Assembly: GCA_945892755.1 (NCBI GenBank)
Contig: CAMDDO010000003.1
Span: 60,439-124,438 of the forward strand
Length of the DNA stretch: 64,000 nt
Source of the DNA: Rhizobium sp. Q54
GTDB lineage: Bacteria; Pseudomonadota; Alphaproteobacteria; UBA828
Direction of reading: 5' to 3'
In this document: positions 35,113 through 42,544 of the stretch, in pieces
How the letters are laid out: every line of letters starts with the position of its first letter
How positions within the stretch are numbered: position 1 is the stretch's first letter
Made by a program: the position numbers and the translations under genes
Notes under the pieces: generated by a model
Told to the model about the DNA's origin: nothing
The model's input: only the letters and a program-made list of their open reading frames with translations
Databases searched by the model: none

Positions 35113-35619
35113 TCAGCCCCTCCGGCTCGAACGCCTGGTCGAAGGGCGAGCGCGCGACTTCGCCGCCTTGGGCTCCACGCTCTCGACTTCAACCGTTTTG
35201 AACTCGGCCGGGACCACAACCTCAAGCAATTCGAGATCGTCCGAATGGCCAAGCTCGGCATGGCGGATGCCGGGCGGCTGATGCACGCAACTGCCTGGAG
35301 TCAAACGCACCTTGCCGACGCCTTCATAGTTGAACTCGATCCACCCCTTCAGCACGTAAACGAGTTGGAACTCGGTCTCGTGAAAATGCGGCGTCTTCGA
35401 GTGCAGCGGCGTGATCGCCTTGATGACATGCGCGATCACGCGCCCCTCGGTCGCGGCGGCGATGCCGAGATCGCGATAGGCCATATAGCTGCGCAAGCCC
35501 TTTTTGAAGCGCGAGCTTTTAGCATGGGTCACCACGAAGCCCTTCGGCGCCCGTTTGCGCGCGCGGGCGACCTTGATTTGATGCCCTGCCTCTGGCCGAG
35601 CCGTCAGTGTCACGCTCAT
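35113..35619 (-). CDS. Cupin-domain protein
   Basis: A 168-residue protein with a single cupin core: motif 1 TPHFHETEFQLVYVLKG and motif 2 PGSCVHQPPGIRHAEL, carrying the His/Glu metal ligands. N- and C-terminal tails are basic (KVARARKRAPKG; SRARPSTRRSSRR). It could be an enzyme or an effector-binding sensor. It lies 28 bp downstream of the SDR gene on the same strand, within the catabolic region. There is no helix-turn-helix, so a DNA-binding role is not supported. Confidence 0.82.
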   Translation of the reverse strand: MSVTLTARPEAGHQIKVARARKRAPKGFVVTHAKSSRFKKGLRSYMAYRDLGIAAATEGRVIAHVIKAITPLHSKTPHFHETEFQLVYVLKGWIEFNYEGVGKVRLTPGSCVHQPPGIRHAELGHSDDLELLEVVVPAEFKTVEVESVEPKAAKSRARPSTRRSSRRG

Positions 35620-35647
35620 GCTCGCCTCGATTTCGGTTTCACCAGGA

Positions 35648-36400
35648 TTATCCGGTTTGCGCCATCATGCCGCCATCGACCGGCATGACGTGCCCATTCA
35701 CGAAGCTGGACCGTGCCGAGAGCAACCAGACCACAGCTTCCGCGACTTCCTCGGGCCGGCCGATCCGGCCCATCGGCACCCGGCCCGACGCATGACCGGG
35801 GTCGCCCTTCCAGCCACGTACGAGGAGCGGCGTCAGAATCGGTCCGGGCGCGACTGCGTTGATGCGGATGTTGTTGCGCGCCTGTTCGAGCGCGACCGTC
35901 TTGGTCATGCCCGAGACCGCGTGCTTGCTCGTGATATAGGGCGACCAATTGGGCCAGGCGTTCAGGCCCCACATCGAGCTGCAATTGACGATCGCGCCAC
36001 CACCACGCCGTTGCAACGCGGGAATCTGATGACGCAGGCAAAGAAAGACGCTGGTGATCAGCACATCGAACGCGCGGCGCACGCCATCCATGTCCTGCTC
36101 TTGAAGCGGCGCCTGGGCGCCCTCGATGCCGGCGTTGTTATAGGCAAGATCGAGCCCGCCGAATTCGCGCTCGGCGCGTTTGACCAAGGCCTCGACCGCG
36201 CGCTCGTCGGTCACGTCGGCGAGCTGGAAGACCGCGCGCCCGCCTGCCTTGCGGATGTCACCGGCGGCTTTCTCGCCTTCCTTGACGTCGATATCAGAGA
36301 GCACGACGGACGCGCCCTCTTGCGCCATCAGCACGGCGGTCGCGCGACCGATGCCCGAGCTTGCACCAGTCACAATCCCAACCTTGTCGCGCAGCATCAT
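35648..36400 (-). CDS. Short-chain dehydrogenase/reductase
   Basis: A classical SDR of 250 residues with the cofactor motif TGASSGIG (11-18), NNAG, and the catalytic Ser near 141, Tyr155 and Lys159 (SPYITSKHA). The C-terminus FVNGHVMPVDGGM is typical. Asp36 after beta-2 (VVLSDIDV) favours NAD over NADP. The substrate is unknown; the adjoining cupin, PxpA-like and MDR genes suggest a shared catabolic route. Confidence 0.92.
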   Translation of the reverse strand: MMLRDKVGIVTGASSGIGRATAVLMAQEGASVVLSDIDVKEGEKAAGDIRKAGGRAVFQLADVTDERAVEALVKRAEREFGGLDLAYNNAGIEGAQAPLQEQDMDGVRRAFDVLITSVFLCLRHQIPALQRRGGGAIVNCSSMWGLNAWPNWSPYITSKHAVSGMTKTVALEQARNNIRINAVAPGPILTPLLVRGWKGDPGHASGRVPMGRIGRPEEVAEAVVWLLSARSSFVNGHVMPVDGGMMAQTG

Positions 36401-36414
36401 GGCGAAGCGCCGCC

Positions 36415-37212
36415 TTACTCGGCCGCGCTTTTCCGCAATTTGGGCGCAGGCGCGAGCGGCTTCAATTCATAGCCCTGCGCTTTCAACGTGGTCGCGATGG
36501 TCTTGGCCAAATCGACCGCGTTCGGCCCATCGCCATGCAGGCAAATGCTGCGCGCGGCGATCTTGACCGTCTTGCCGCTCATGCTGATCGCTTCGCTGGT
36601 CTTCAGGAAATGTTCGAGGCGACGCTTTGTATCGGCCAAATCGGCGCCCTCGTTCGAGCGCTTCAAGACGAGCGTGCCGTCATCGCCATAGGGCAGATCG
36701 AAATAAAGTTCGGGCACCACATCGATGCCGGCCTCTACGGCAAGCCGCGTCACGACATGCTGCTCGGCCGGCGCCGGATAATAGATCATCGGCGCGGGGC
36801 AAATATCGATCACGGCCCGGATGAAGGCGCGGGCCAGCGGCTCATCGGTGTTGAGCATGCGATAGAGCGCGCCATGCGGCTTGACGTGATGCAGCGTCAT
36901 GCCATGTGCCTCGAGCGCGCCCTTGAGCGCGCCCGATTGATAGATGACATAGGCATAGAGCTCGTCGGGCGTGATCGCCATGACGCGCCGGCCAAAGCCC
37001 ATCAGATCGGGCAGGCCCGGATGCGAGCCGACCGCCGCGCCGGTTTTCTTGGCAAGCGCCACGGTTTGCATGAGCGTGACTGGATCGCCGGCGTGAAAGC
37101 CACAGGCGACGTTCGCGGTGGTGACGAGCGGCATGAGCGCATCGTCCGCCCCCATCTTCCAATTGCCGAAACTTTCGCCGCAATCGATGTTGATGTCGAA
37201 GGTCTTGGCCAT
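36415..37212 (-). CDS. pxpA: LamB/YcsF family protein, 5-oxoprolinase subunit A-like
   Basis: A 265-residue protein starting MAKTFDINIDCGESFGNWKMGADD, with TTANVACGFHAGDP, GAAVGSHPGLPDLMGFGRR and HHVKPHGALYRML, all diagnostic for LamB/YcsF (PxpA). With PxpB and PxpC it forms ATP-dependent 5-oxoprolinase. No pxpB or pxpC gene is in the window, so it may act with other partners on a lactam or cyclic amide. The HyuA/HyuB pair at 40-45 kb belongs to the other, unrelated oxoprolinase/hydantoinase family, which makes a shared substrate class conceivable. Confidence 0.88.
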   Translation of the reverse strand: MAKTFDINIDCGESFGNWKMGADDALMPLVTTANVACGFHAGDPVTLMQTVALAKKTGAAVGSHPGLPDLMGFGRRVMAITPDELYAYVIYQSGALKGALEAHGMTLHHVKPHGALYRMLNTDEPLARAFIRAVIDICPAPMIYYPAPAEQHVVTRLAVEAGIDVVPELYFDLPYGDDGTLVLKRSNEGADLADTKRRLEHFLKTSEAISMSGKTVKIAARSICLHGDGPNAVDLAKTIATTLKAQGYELKPLAPAPKLRKSAAE

Positions 37213-37293
37213 GGCCGTCTCTCCCCGTCTAGGTTTGCGCCATCATGGCCCCGACCGACCGCGCGCGCTACGCGAAAATCGGGCTATGGAGCC

Positions 37294-38427
37294 TCAGGCA
37301 GGCTCGGGGCCGACCTTGACCATGAGCTTGCCGTCATGCTGGCCGGTAAAGAGGCGGTTGACCGCGTCCGGCGCGTTTTCGAGACCGTCAATGACATGAA
37401 CCCGATACTTGATCCGGCCTTCGGTCAGCCATTTGGCGAGCTCGCGGAACGCCTCTGGAAAGCGGTCGGCATGATCGAGGATGATGAACCCCTTGATCAA
37501 TACGCGATGCATGAGAAGCTGCGCGAAGCGGTAGGGCCCCGGCACCGGGCCTTCGGCGTTGTATTGCCCGATCAGGCCGCAGAGCGCGACGCGCGCGTTG
37601 TTGTTGACCAGCGCGAGGCTGGCATCGAGCTGCGCACCGCCGACATTCTCGAACACGCAGTCGATCCCATCCGGGCAATGACGCTTTAGCGCGGCTTCGA
37701 CATTCTCGGTGCGGTAGTTGATCGCGGCATCGAGCCCGAGCTCGTCGGTCAGCCATTTGCATTTGGCGTCGCTGCCCGCGATGCCGACCACGCGGCAGCC
37801 CATGATCTTGCCGATCTGCGCCGCGATCGAGCCGACCGCGCCCGCCGCGCCGGTGACCACCATTGTCTCGCCGGTCTTGGGCTTGCAGATATCAATCACC
37901 CCAACATAGGCAGTGAACCCGATCCCGCCCAAATAGCCGAGATAGGCGGTCAAAGGTTGGCCGGGAAGCCGAATCGCCGACGAGGTCATCTTCTGCTTGT
38001 TGAGCAGGCCGAAATCGGCCGCCTTGATCATGACTTTGAGGAGACCGAGGGTCGCGCCGGTTGATAGCCCCGGCACTTGTTTGAATTTCCACACCGTCCC
38101 GGGCCTATCGAGCACGGTGAAGTCCTGCCAGCCGAGTATGCCAGAGACCAGATCACCTTGCTTCAAGCCGGGCTGACGCGATTCGACAACCTCGCCGAGC
38201 GCGACGCCGCGCATGACTTGGCCAAGTTCGACCGGCGGCATGTACTGCTCCATGTCGCTCGCCCAGATCCGATTGGTCGGGTCTAGCGAGAGATAGATGG
38301 TACGGACCAGCGCCTGACCCTCGGCCAGCGCCGGCACGGGCGCCCGGCGCCATTCGAGATCGCCCTGCTTGATGAGGCCCACGGGGCGAGCGGCCAGATG
38401 CCAAGCCCGATTGGTGCGTGCGGTCAT
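37294..38427 (-). CDS. Zinc-independent NADP-dependent medium-chain oxidoreductase
   Basis: A 377-residue MDR-family enzyme of the leukotriene B4/CurA-like branch: DPTNRIWASDMEQYMPPVELGQVMRG at the N-terminus and the Rossmann motif TMVVTGAAGAVGSIAAQIGKIMGCRVVGIAGSD. No zinc-binding Cys/His cluster is present. Such enzymes reduce activated double bonds. The start ATG 38427 has AGGAG six to eight bases upstream; the ATG-less extension to 38481 is unsupported. It is the first gene of the minus-strand catabolic region and is divergent from the TrpD2-like gene. Confidence 0.9.
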   Translation of the reverse strand: MTARTNRAWHLAARPVGLIKQGDLEWRRAPVPALAEGQALVRTIYLSLDPTNRIWASDMEQYMPPVELGQVMRGVALGEVVESRQPGLKQGDLVSGILGWQDFTVLDRPGTVWKFKQVPGLSTGATLGLLKVMIKAADFGLLNKQKMTSSAIRLPGQPLTAYLGYLGGIGFTAYVGVIDICKPKTGETMVVTGAAGAVGSIAAQIGKIMGCRVVGIAGSDAKCKWLTDELGLDAAINYRTENVEAALKRHCPDGIDCVFENVGGAQLDASLALVNNNARVALCGLIGQYNAEGPVPGPYRFAQLLMHRVLIKGFIILDHADRFPEAFRELAKWLTEGRIKYRVHVIDGLENAPDAVNRLFTGQHDGKLMVKVGPEPA

Positions 38428-38545
38428 GCGATCTCCTCTTGCTGCGTGGCGATAGAGGAACCCCGGCAGCCTTGTCGTCAAGTGTCTCGCCGCTCGACGA
38501 CCGCCCTGCTAGGCTCGGCCTCGGAGTCGTTTGCGGAGGATCGCC

Positions 38546-39592
38546 GTGACGCGCCAGCCCTCGATCGAAAACCCCGAGCCGAGCGTCGATCGGACGGCGC
38601 CCGCCCTCCACCCCTTCGCCCGTTTCCTGCGCATCGTCGCGCGCGGCGACACGCTGTCCCGCCCGCTCGACATGGACGAAGCCACCGAAGCGATGCGCAT
38701 GATCCTGCGCGGCGAAGCCGAGCCGGTGCAGATCGGCGCCTTCCTCGCGGTCCTCCGTTATCGGCAGGAGAGCCCGGCCGAAATCGCCGGCTTCGTGCGC
38801 GCCGCGCGCGGCTTACGCCAAATTCCGGTCAGCGCGCAGGCCGACCTCGACTGGCCGTCCTATGCGGATGTGCATCGCCAATTGCCCTATTTCCTGCTCG
38901 CCGCGCTGCTGATCGCCGAAACCGGCACGCGGGTTCTCATCCATGGCATCGAGGGCTCGGGGCCGGCCACCACGATGGCAACTCTCGGCGCACTCGGCAT
39001 CAGTCTCAGCCCGAGCGCGGAATCGGCCGCGCGCGCGCTGGAGCGTGACAATTTGGCCTATTTGCCGCTCGGCGTCGCCTGCCCCGCCTTGCGCCGCCTG
39101 TTCAATCTGCGCCCAATCCTTGGGCTTCGCACCGGCGCCAATACGGTCGCGCGCGAGCTCAACCCGTTCAACGCGCTCCACCAAATGCAGGGCGTGTTCC
39201 ATCCCAATTACATCGCCAAGCATCAGGACGCCTCGTTGCTGATCGGCCAACCCAATGCCGCGATCTTCAAGGGTGGCGCCGGCGAGGCGCAGCGCAATCC
39301 GCAGAAGTCCTGCCGCGTCGCGCTCATTCGCAACAAGAGTGTGTCAGAAGAAATCTGGCCCGCGCTCGATGACGGCGCGCTTTACGCCTGGCGCGATGAG
39401 CCGCTTGAGCCTGGGCGCGTCGCGGCGCTCTGGCGCGGTGCTTGGCGAGCGCCGGCGCCCGAGGCGGCGGTCATCGGCACCGCCGCGATCGCGCTTCATT
39501 TGCTCGGTCGGGCGCCCGATATCGGTGGCGCCGACACCATGGCCCGCGAGCTCTGGGCGCGGCGGCCCAAGGGCAAATACGGCCGCGCCTGA
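38546..39592 (+). CDS. TrpD2/YbiB-like protein of the glycosyltransferase family 3 fold
   Basis: A 348-residue protein related to anthranilate phosphoribosyltransferase: N-terminal DMDEATEAMRMILRGEAEPVQIGAFLAVLRYR and C-terminal core RRLFNLRPILGLRTGANTVARELNP. The PRPP-binding GTGGD loop of TrpD is replaced by GIEGSGPATT, as in TrpD2 proteins, which are not tryptophan enzymes and in E. coli bind nucleic acids. GTG 38546 with GGAGGA about six bases upstream is chosen. It lies 10 bp before a TetR gene, so they may be co-expressed. Confidence 0.82.
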   Translation: MTRQPSIENPEPSVDRTAPALHPFARFLRIVARGDTLSRPLDMDEATEAMRMILRGEAEPVQIGAFLAVLRYRQESPAEIAGFVRAARGLRQIPVSAQADLDWPSYADVHRQLPYFLLAALLIAETGTRVLIHGIEGSGPATTMATLGALGISLSPSAESAARALERDNLAYLPLGVACPALRRLFNLRPILGLRTGANTVARELNPFNALHQMQGVFHPNYIAKHQDASLLIGQPNAAIFKGGAGEAQRNPQKSCRVALIRNKSVSEEIWPALDDGALYAWRDEPLEPGRVAALWRGAWRAPAPEAAVIGTAAIALHLLGRAPDIGGADTMARELWARRPKGKYGRA

Positions 39593-39601
39593 GCGGTCGA
39601 C

Positions 39602-40303
39602 GTGAGCAAGCCTTCGGCCGAACATCGTGTGATACCGCGCAAGCGCAAGCGGCTGGGGCCCGAGGAGCGCGAGCAGATGATCGTCGCCGAGGCGGCGCGC
39701 TATTTCGCCGAGCACGGCTTCGAGGGCGAGACACGCGAGCTGGCGCGCCGGATCGGCGTGAGCCACGCCCTAATCTTCCGCTATTTCCCGACCAAGCAGG
39801 CGCTCATCGACCGGGTCTATGAGGAGGTGTTCCTGCGCCGTTGGAACCCCGAATGGGAAGAATGGCTGGATGACCGGCGCGTGCCGCTCGGTCAGCGCCT
39901 TCGCCGCTTCTATGACGCCTATTACCGCGCGGTCGACGACTATGAGTGGATCCGCATCGCGCTCTCTTCGGCGATGCGCCGGGTCAATATCGTGGAGCGT
40001 TATCTGAGCCTGGTGCGCAAGCGCCTGATCCAGCGCATCGCCACCGAGCTGCGTGCCCACTACAAGCTGCCGCCGCCCGAGGTTGTGCCGCTGACCGCGC
40101 TTGAGCTTCAACTGGTGTGGAATTTCCACGCCTTCATCATCTACGCGCTGATTTCCAAATACGTCTACAGCGTCAAAATGCCGCTGACCGCCGATCCCGC
40201 CATCGACGCACAGATCGACCTGTTCCTCGCCGGCGCCAAGCCGCAATTTAGGGCGGCGATCACCTCGCCCGCCGTCTCATCCGCCCGCCGGGCCCGGCAT
40301 TAA
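39602..40303 (+). CDS. TetR/AcrR family transcriptional regulator
   Basis: A 233-residue regulator with an N-terminal helix-turn-helix (about 22-70: EQMIVAEAARYFAEHGFEGETRELARRIGVSHALIFRYFPTKQAL, in parts) and a helical ligand domain. A basic leader (RKRKRLG) precedes the domain. A 22-bp inverted repeat of TetR-operator type overlaps its stop codon and precedes the hyuA promoter, so it probably represses hyuA/hyuB and possibly responds to a substrate of that enzyme. The start is GTG 39602, ten bases after the TrpD2-like gene. Confidence 0.9.
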   Translation: MSKPSAEHRVIPRKRKRLGPEEREQMIVAEAARYFAEHGFEGETRELARRIGVSHALIFRYFPTKQALIDRVYEEVFLRRWNPEWEEWLDDRRVPLGQRLRRFYDAYYRAVDDYEWIRIALSSAMRRVNIVERYLSLVRKRLIQRIATELRAHYKLPPPEVVPLTALELQLVWNFHAFIIYALISKYVYSVKMPLTADPAIDAQIDLFLAGAKPQFRAAITSPAVSSARRARH

Positions 40304-40321
40304 TGAGCAAATGCTCATTAA
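40300..40321. promoter_or_regulatory. TetR-type operator upstream of hyuA
   Basis: TTAATGAGCA (40300-40309) and TGCTCATTAA (40312-40321) form a 10-bp perfect inverted repeat with a two-base spacer. It overlaps the TetR stop codon and ends five bases before the -35 box of the putative hyuA promoter. The length and AT-rich ends are typical of TetR/AcrR operators. Confidence 0.75.
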
Positions 40322-40325
40322 CTTG

Positions 40326-40355
40326 TTGACCCGGCAAAATCTGCGGGCTTATGAT
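40326..40355 (+). promoter_or_regulatory. Putative hyuA promoter
   Basis: TTGACC (40326-40331) and TATGAT (40350-40355) are separated by 18 bp, giving a start near 40362, about 60 bases before ATG 40425. A regulator bound at 40300-40321 would sit directly against the -35 box, which fits repression by the TetR protein encoded just upstream. Confidence 0.65.
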
Positions 40356-40357
40356 TT

Positions 40358-40377
40358 CCGCCCTTCCTAAAGGGCGG
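40358..40377 (+). promoter_or_regulatory. Hairpin at the 5' end of the hyuA transcript
   Basis: CCGCCCTT (40358-40365) pairs with AAGGGCGG (40370-40377) around CCTA. It would lie at or near the first transcribed base of the hyuA mRNA, where such a stem can protect the 5' end. No following T-run is present, so it is not a terminator. Confidence 0.45.
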
Positions 40378-40424
40378 CGCGCGCCACAAGCCGCGCGGAC
40401 CGGATAGCCAGTCGGGGAGCGCAC

Positions 40425-42533
40425 ATGGCCTCATATCTCTGCGGCATCGATATCGGCGGTACCTTCACCGACTGCGTGCTGATCGACGAGACCGGCCGGG
40501 TCATCACCGCGAAATCGCCCTCGACGCCCGGCAATTTCGCCAAGGGCATGATGGGCGCGCTCGAAGCCGCCGCGACCAAGGTCGGCATCACGCTGCCCGC
40601 GCTGTGCGGGCAAATCACGCGGCTCTCGCACGGCACGACGGTCGGCACCAACGCGATCATCCAAAAGAAGGGCGCCAAGGTCGGTCTTATCACCACCAAG
40701 GGCCACAATGACGTGATTCACATCATGCGGGGCTCGCGCGGTTTGACCGGCGCCGACATTCGCCAGGTCGTGCATATTCCGGAAAGCAAGAAGCCCGACC
40801 CGATCGTGCCGAAGTCGCTGGTCGAGGGCGTGTCCGAACGCGTCGATTGTTTCGGCAAGATCATCGTGCCCTTGAACGAGGCCGAGGCCGAAGCGGCGAT
40901 CCACCGGCTGGTCGCCAAGGGCGTCAAGGCGATCGCGGTGTGTTTTCTCTGGTCGTTCCTCGAACCGAGCCATGAGCGGCGGGTGAAGGAGATGATCGAG
41001 CGCATCGCGCCCGGCCTCTTCGTCACCACGAGCGTCGATCTGGTGCCGAAATGGGGCGAATACGAGCGCACCGCGGCGGTCGCGCTGAATGCCTATATCG
41101 GCCCGCTCGTCACGGGCTATCTAGCCGGCGTCGCGGCCGATGTCGCGCGGCTCGGCTATCACCATCCCTTGCAGATCACGCAGTGCGGCGGCGGCACAAT
41201 TTCCGTGTCGCGCGCCATGGGAGCGCCGTTGCTCACGCTCGATTCGGGCCCGGTCGCGGGCGTGATGGGATCGCAATATGCCGGCGGGCTGATGGGCTAT
41301 CCGAACGTCATCACCACCGACATGGGCGGCACATCCTTCGATGTCGGCGTGATCCACAATGGCGTGCCGGGCTTCTCCTATCGCAGCCTCGTCCATCAAT
41401 ATGAGTATTACCTCGCCAAGGTCGACGTGCAGACGGTTGGCGCCGGCGGCGGAAGCCTGGTGCGTGTCGATCCCTCGAGCGGCGCCTTGAAGGTAGGGCC
41501 GGAGAGCGCGGGCGCCGAACCCGGGCCGATTTGCTATGGCCGCGGCGGCACGGTGCCGACGGTGACCGACGCCGATGTCGTGCTCGGCTATCTCGACCCC
41601 GACAATTTCGCCGGCGGCTCGATCAAGCTCGACAAGGCGGGTGCCGAAGCCGGCATCAAGGCGATCGGCGCAACGGTCGGGCTGGGCCTGCACGAGTGCG
41701 CGGCCGGCATCGCGAAGATCGTCGAGTTCCAGATGGCCGATCTGATCCGCAAGGTGACGGTCAGGAAGGGCCTCGATCCGCGCGACTTCGTGCTGTTCGC
41801 GTTCGGCGGCGCGGGGCCGGTGCACGCCGGCGTGTTCGCGCGCGAGCTTGGCGTCGCCAAGGTGATCGTACCGCAGAAGGAGACCGCGTCGGTCTGGTGC
41901 GCGTTCGGCGCGGCCGCCGCCGATGTTTTGCATCTCTATGAGCAAGTCGAGATCATGCGCACGCCGTTCGATGCCGCGCGCATGAACCGCGTGCTGCAAG
42001 CCCTGAAGGCGCGCGCCGATGCCGATCTCGACGAGGATGGCGCGGACGCCAGCCGGCGCGACTATCGCTTCTCGATCGACATGCGCCACAAGGGCCAGAT
42101 CAACGAGGTCGAGGTCACGCTCAAGGGCCACGGCCTCGCAGCGGCCGAGCTCGACGGGCTGAGCACTGAATTCTTCCGCCGCTATGAGGCGCTTTATGGT
42201 CGCGGCGCGTCGCTGCCGGGCGCTGCGCTCGAGGCGGTCACCTTTCGCTGTCGCGCGCGGGTCGAAATGCCGAAGCCGCAATTGCCGCCGACCGACAAAC
42301 TTTCGTCCACCATTCCCGCCGGCGCGCGCCGTACGCCGCGCCAGATTTATTGGACGGAATGGGGCAAACTCGCCGAGACGCCGATCTATGACGGCCATGC
42401 GCTTCAGCCAGGCAATCGCATCAAGGGCCCGTGCGTCGCCGAGACGCGCGATACCTCGGTCGTCGTGCATCCGGGCGAGACGCTGACCGTCGACCGCTTC
42501 GGCAATTTCGAAATCCTGTTGACCGACGCCTGA
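40425..42533 (+). CDS. Hydantoinase/oxoprolinase family ATPase subunit (HyuA, AcxA-like)
   Basis: A 702-residue protein. The N-terminal ASKHA ATPase-type motif GIDIGGTFTDCVL and LSHGTTVGTNAIIQ lead the Hydant_A_N domain. The hydantoinase A core follows, with TTDMGGTSFDVGVI and GAGGGSLVRVDPSSGALKVGPESAGAEPGP, and then DFVLFAFGGAGPVHA. These subunits use ATP to activate cyclic amides (hydantoins, oxoproline) or ketones such as acetone and acetophenone for carboxylation. It is followed by its HyuB partner 11 bases later and preceded by the TetR operator. The substrate is not determined by sequence alone. Confidence 0.93.
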   Translation: MASYLCGIDIGGTFTDCVLIDETGRVITAKSPSTPGNFAKGMMGALEAAATKVGITLPALCGQITRLSHGTTVGTNAIIQKKGAKVGLITTKGHNDVIHIMRGSRGLTGADIRQVVHIPESKKPDPIVPKSLVEGVSERVDCFGKIIVPLNEAEAEAAIHRLVAKGVKAIAVCFLWSFLEPSHERRVKEMIERIAPGLFVTTSVDLVPKWGEYERTAAVALNAYIGPLVTGYLAGVAADVARLGYHHPLQITQCGGGTISVSRAMGAPLLTLDSGPVAGVMGSQYAGGLMGYPNVITTDMGGTSFDVGVIHNGVPGFSYRSLVHQYEYYLAKVDVQTVGAGGGSLVRVDPSSGALKVGPESAGAEPGPICYGRGGTVPTVTDADVVLGYLDPDNFAGGSIKLDKAGAEAGIKAIGATVGLGLHECAAGIAKIVEFQMADLIRKVTVRKGLDPRDFVLFAFGGAGPVHAGVFARELGVAKVIVPQKETASVWCAFGAAAADVLHLYEQVEIMRTPFDAARMNRVLQALKARADADLDEDGADASRRDYRFSIDMRHKGQINEVEVTLKGHGLAAAELDGLSTEFFRRYEALYGRGASLPGAALEAVTFRCRARVEMPKPQLPPTDKLSSTIPAGARRTPRQIYWTEWGKLAETPIYDGHALQPGNRIKGPCVAETRDTSVVVHPGETLTVDRFGNFEILLTDA

Positions 42534-42544
42534 GGATCACCGCC

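Noticed and set aside
41121..42470. 449-codon open frame antisense to hyuA
   Set aside because: Same artefact as above; hyuA on the plus strand has clear motifs over this whole span.
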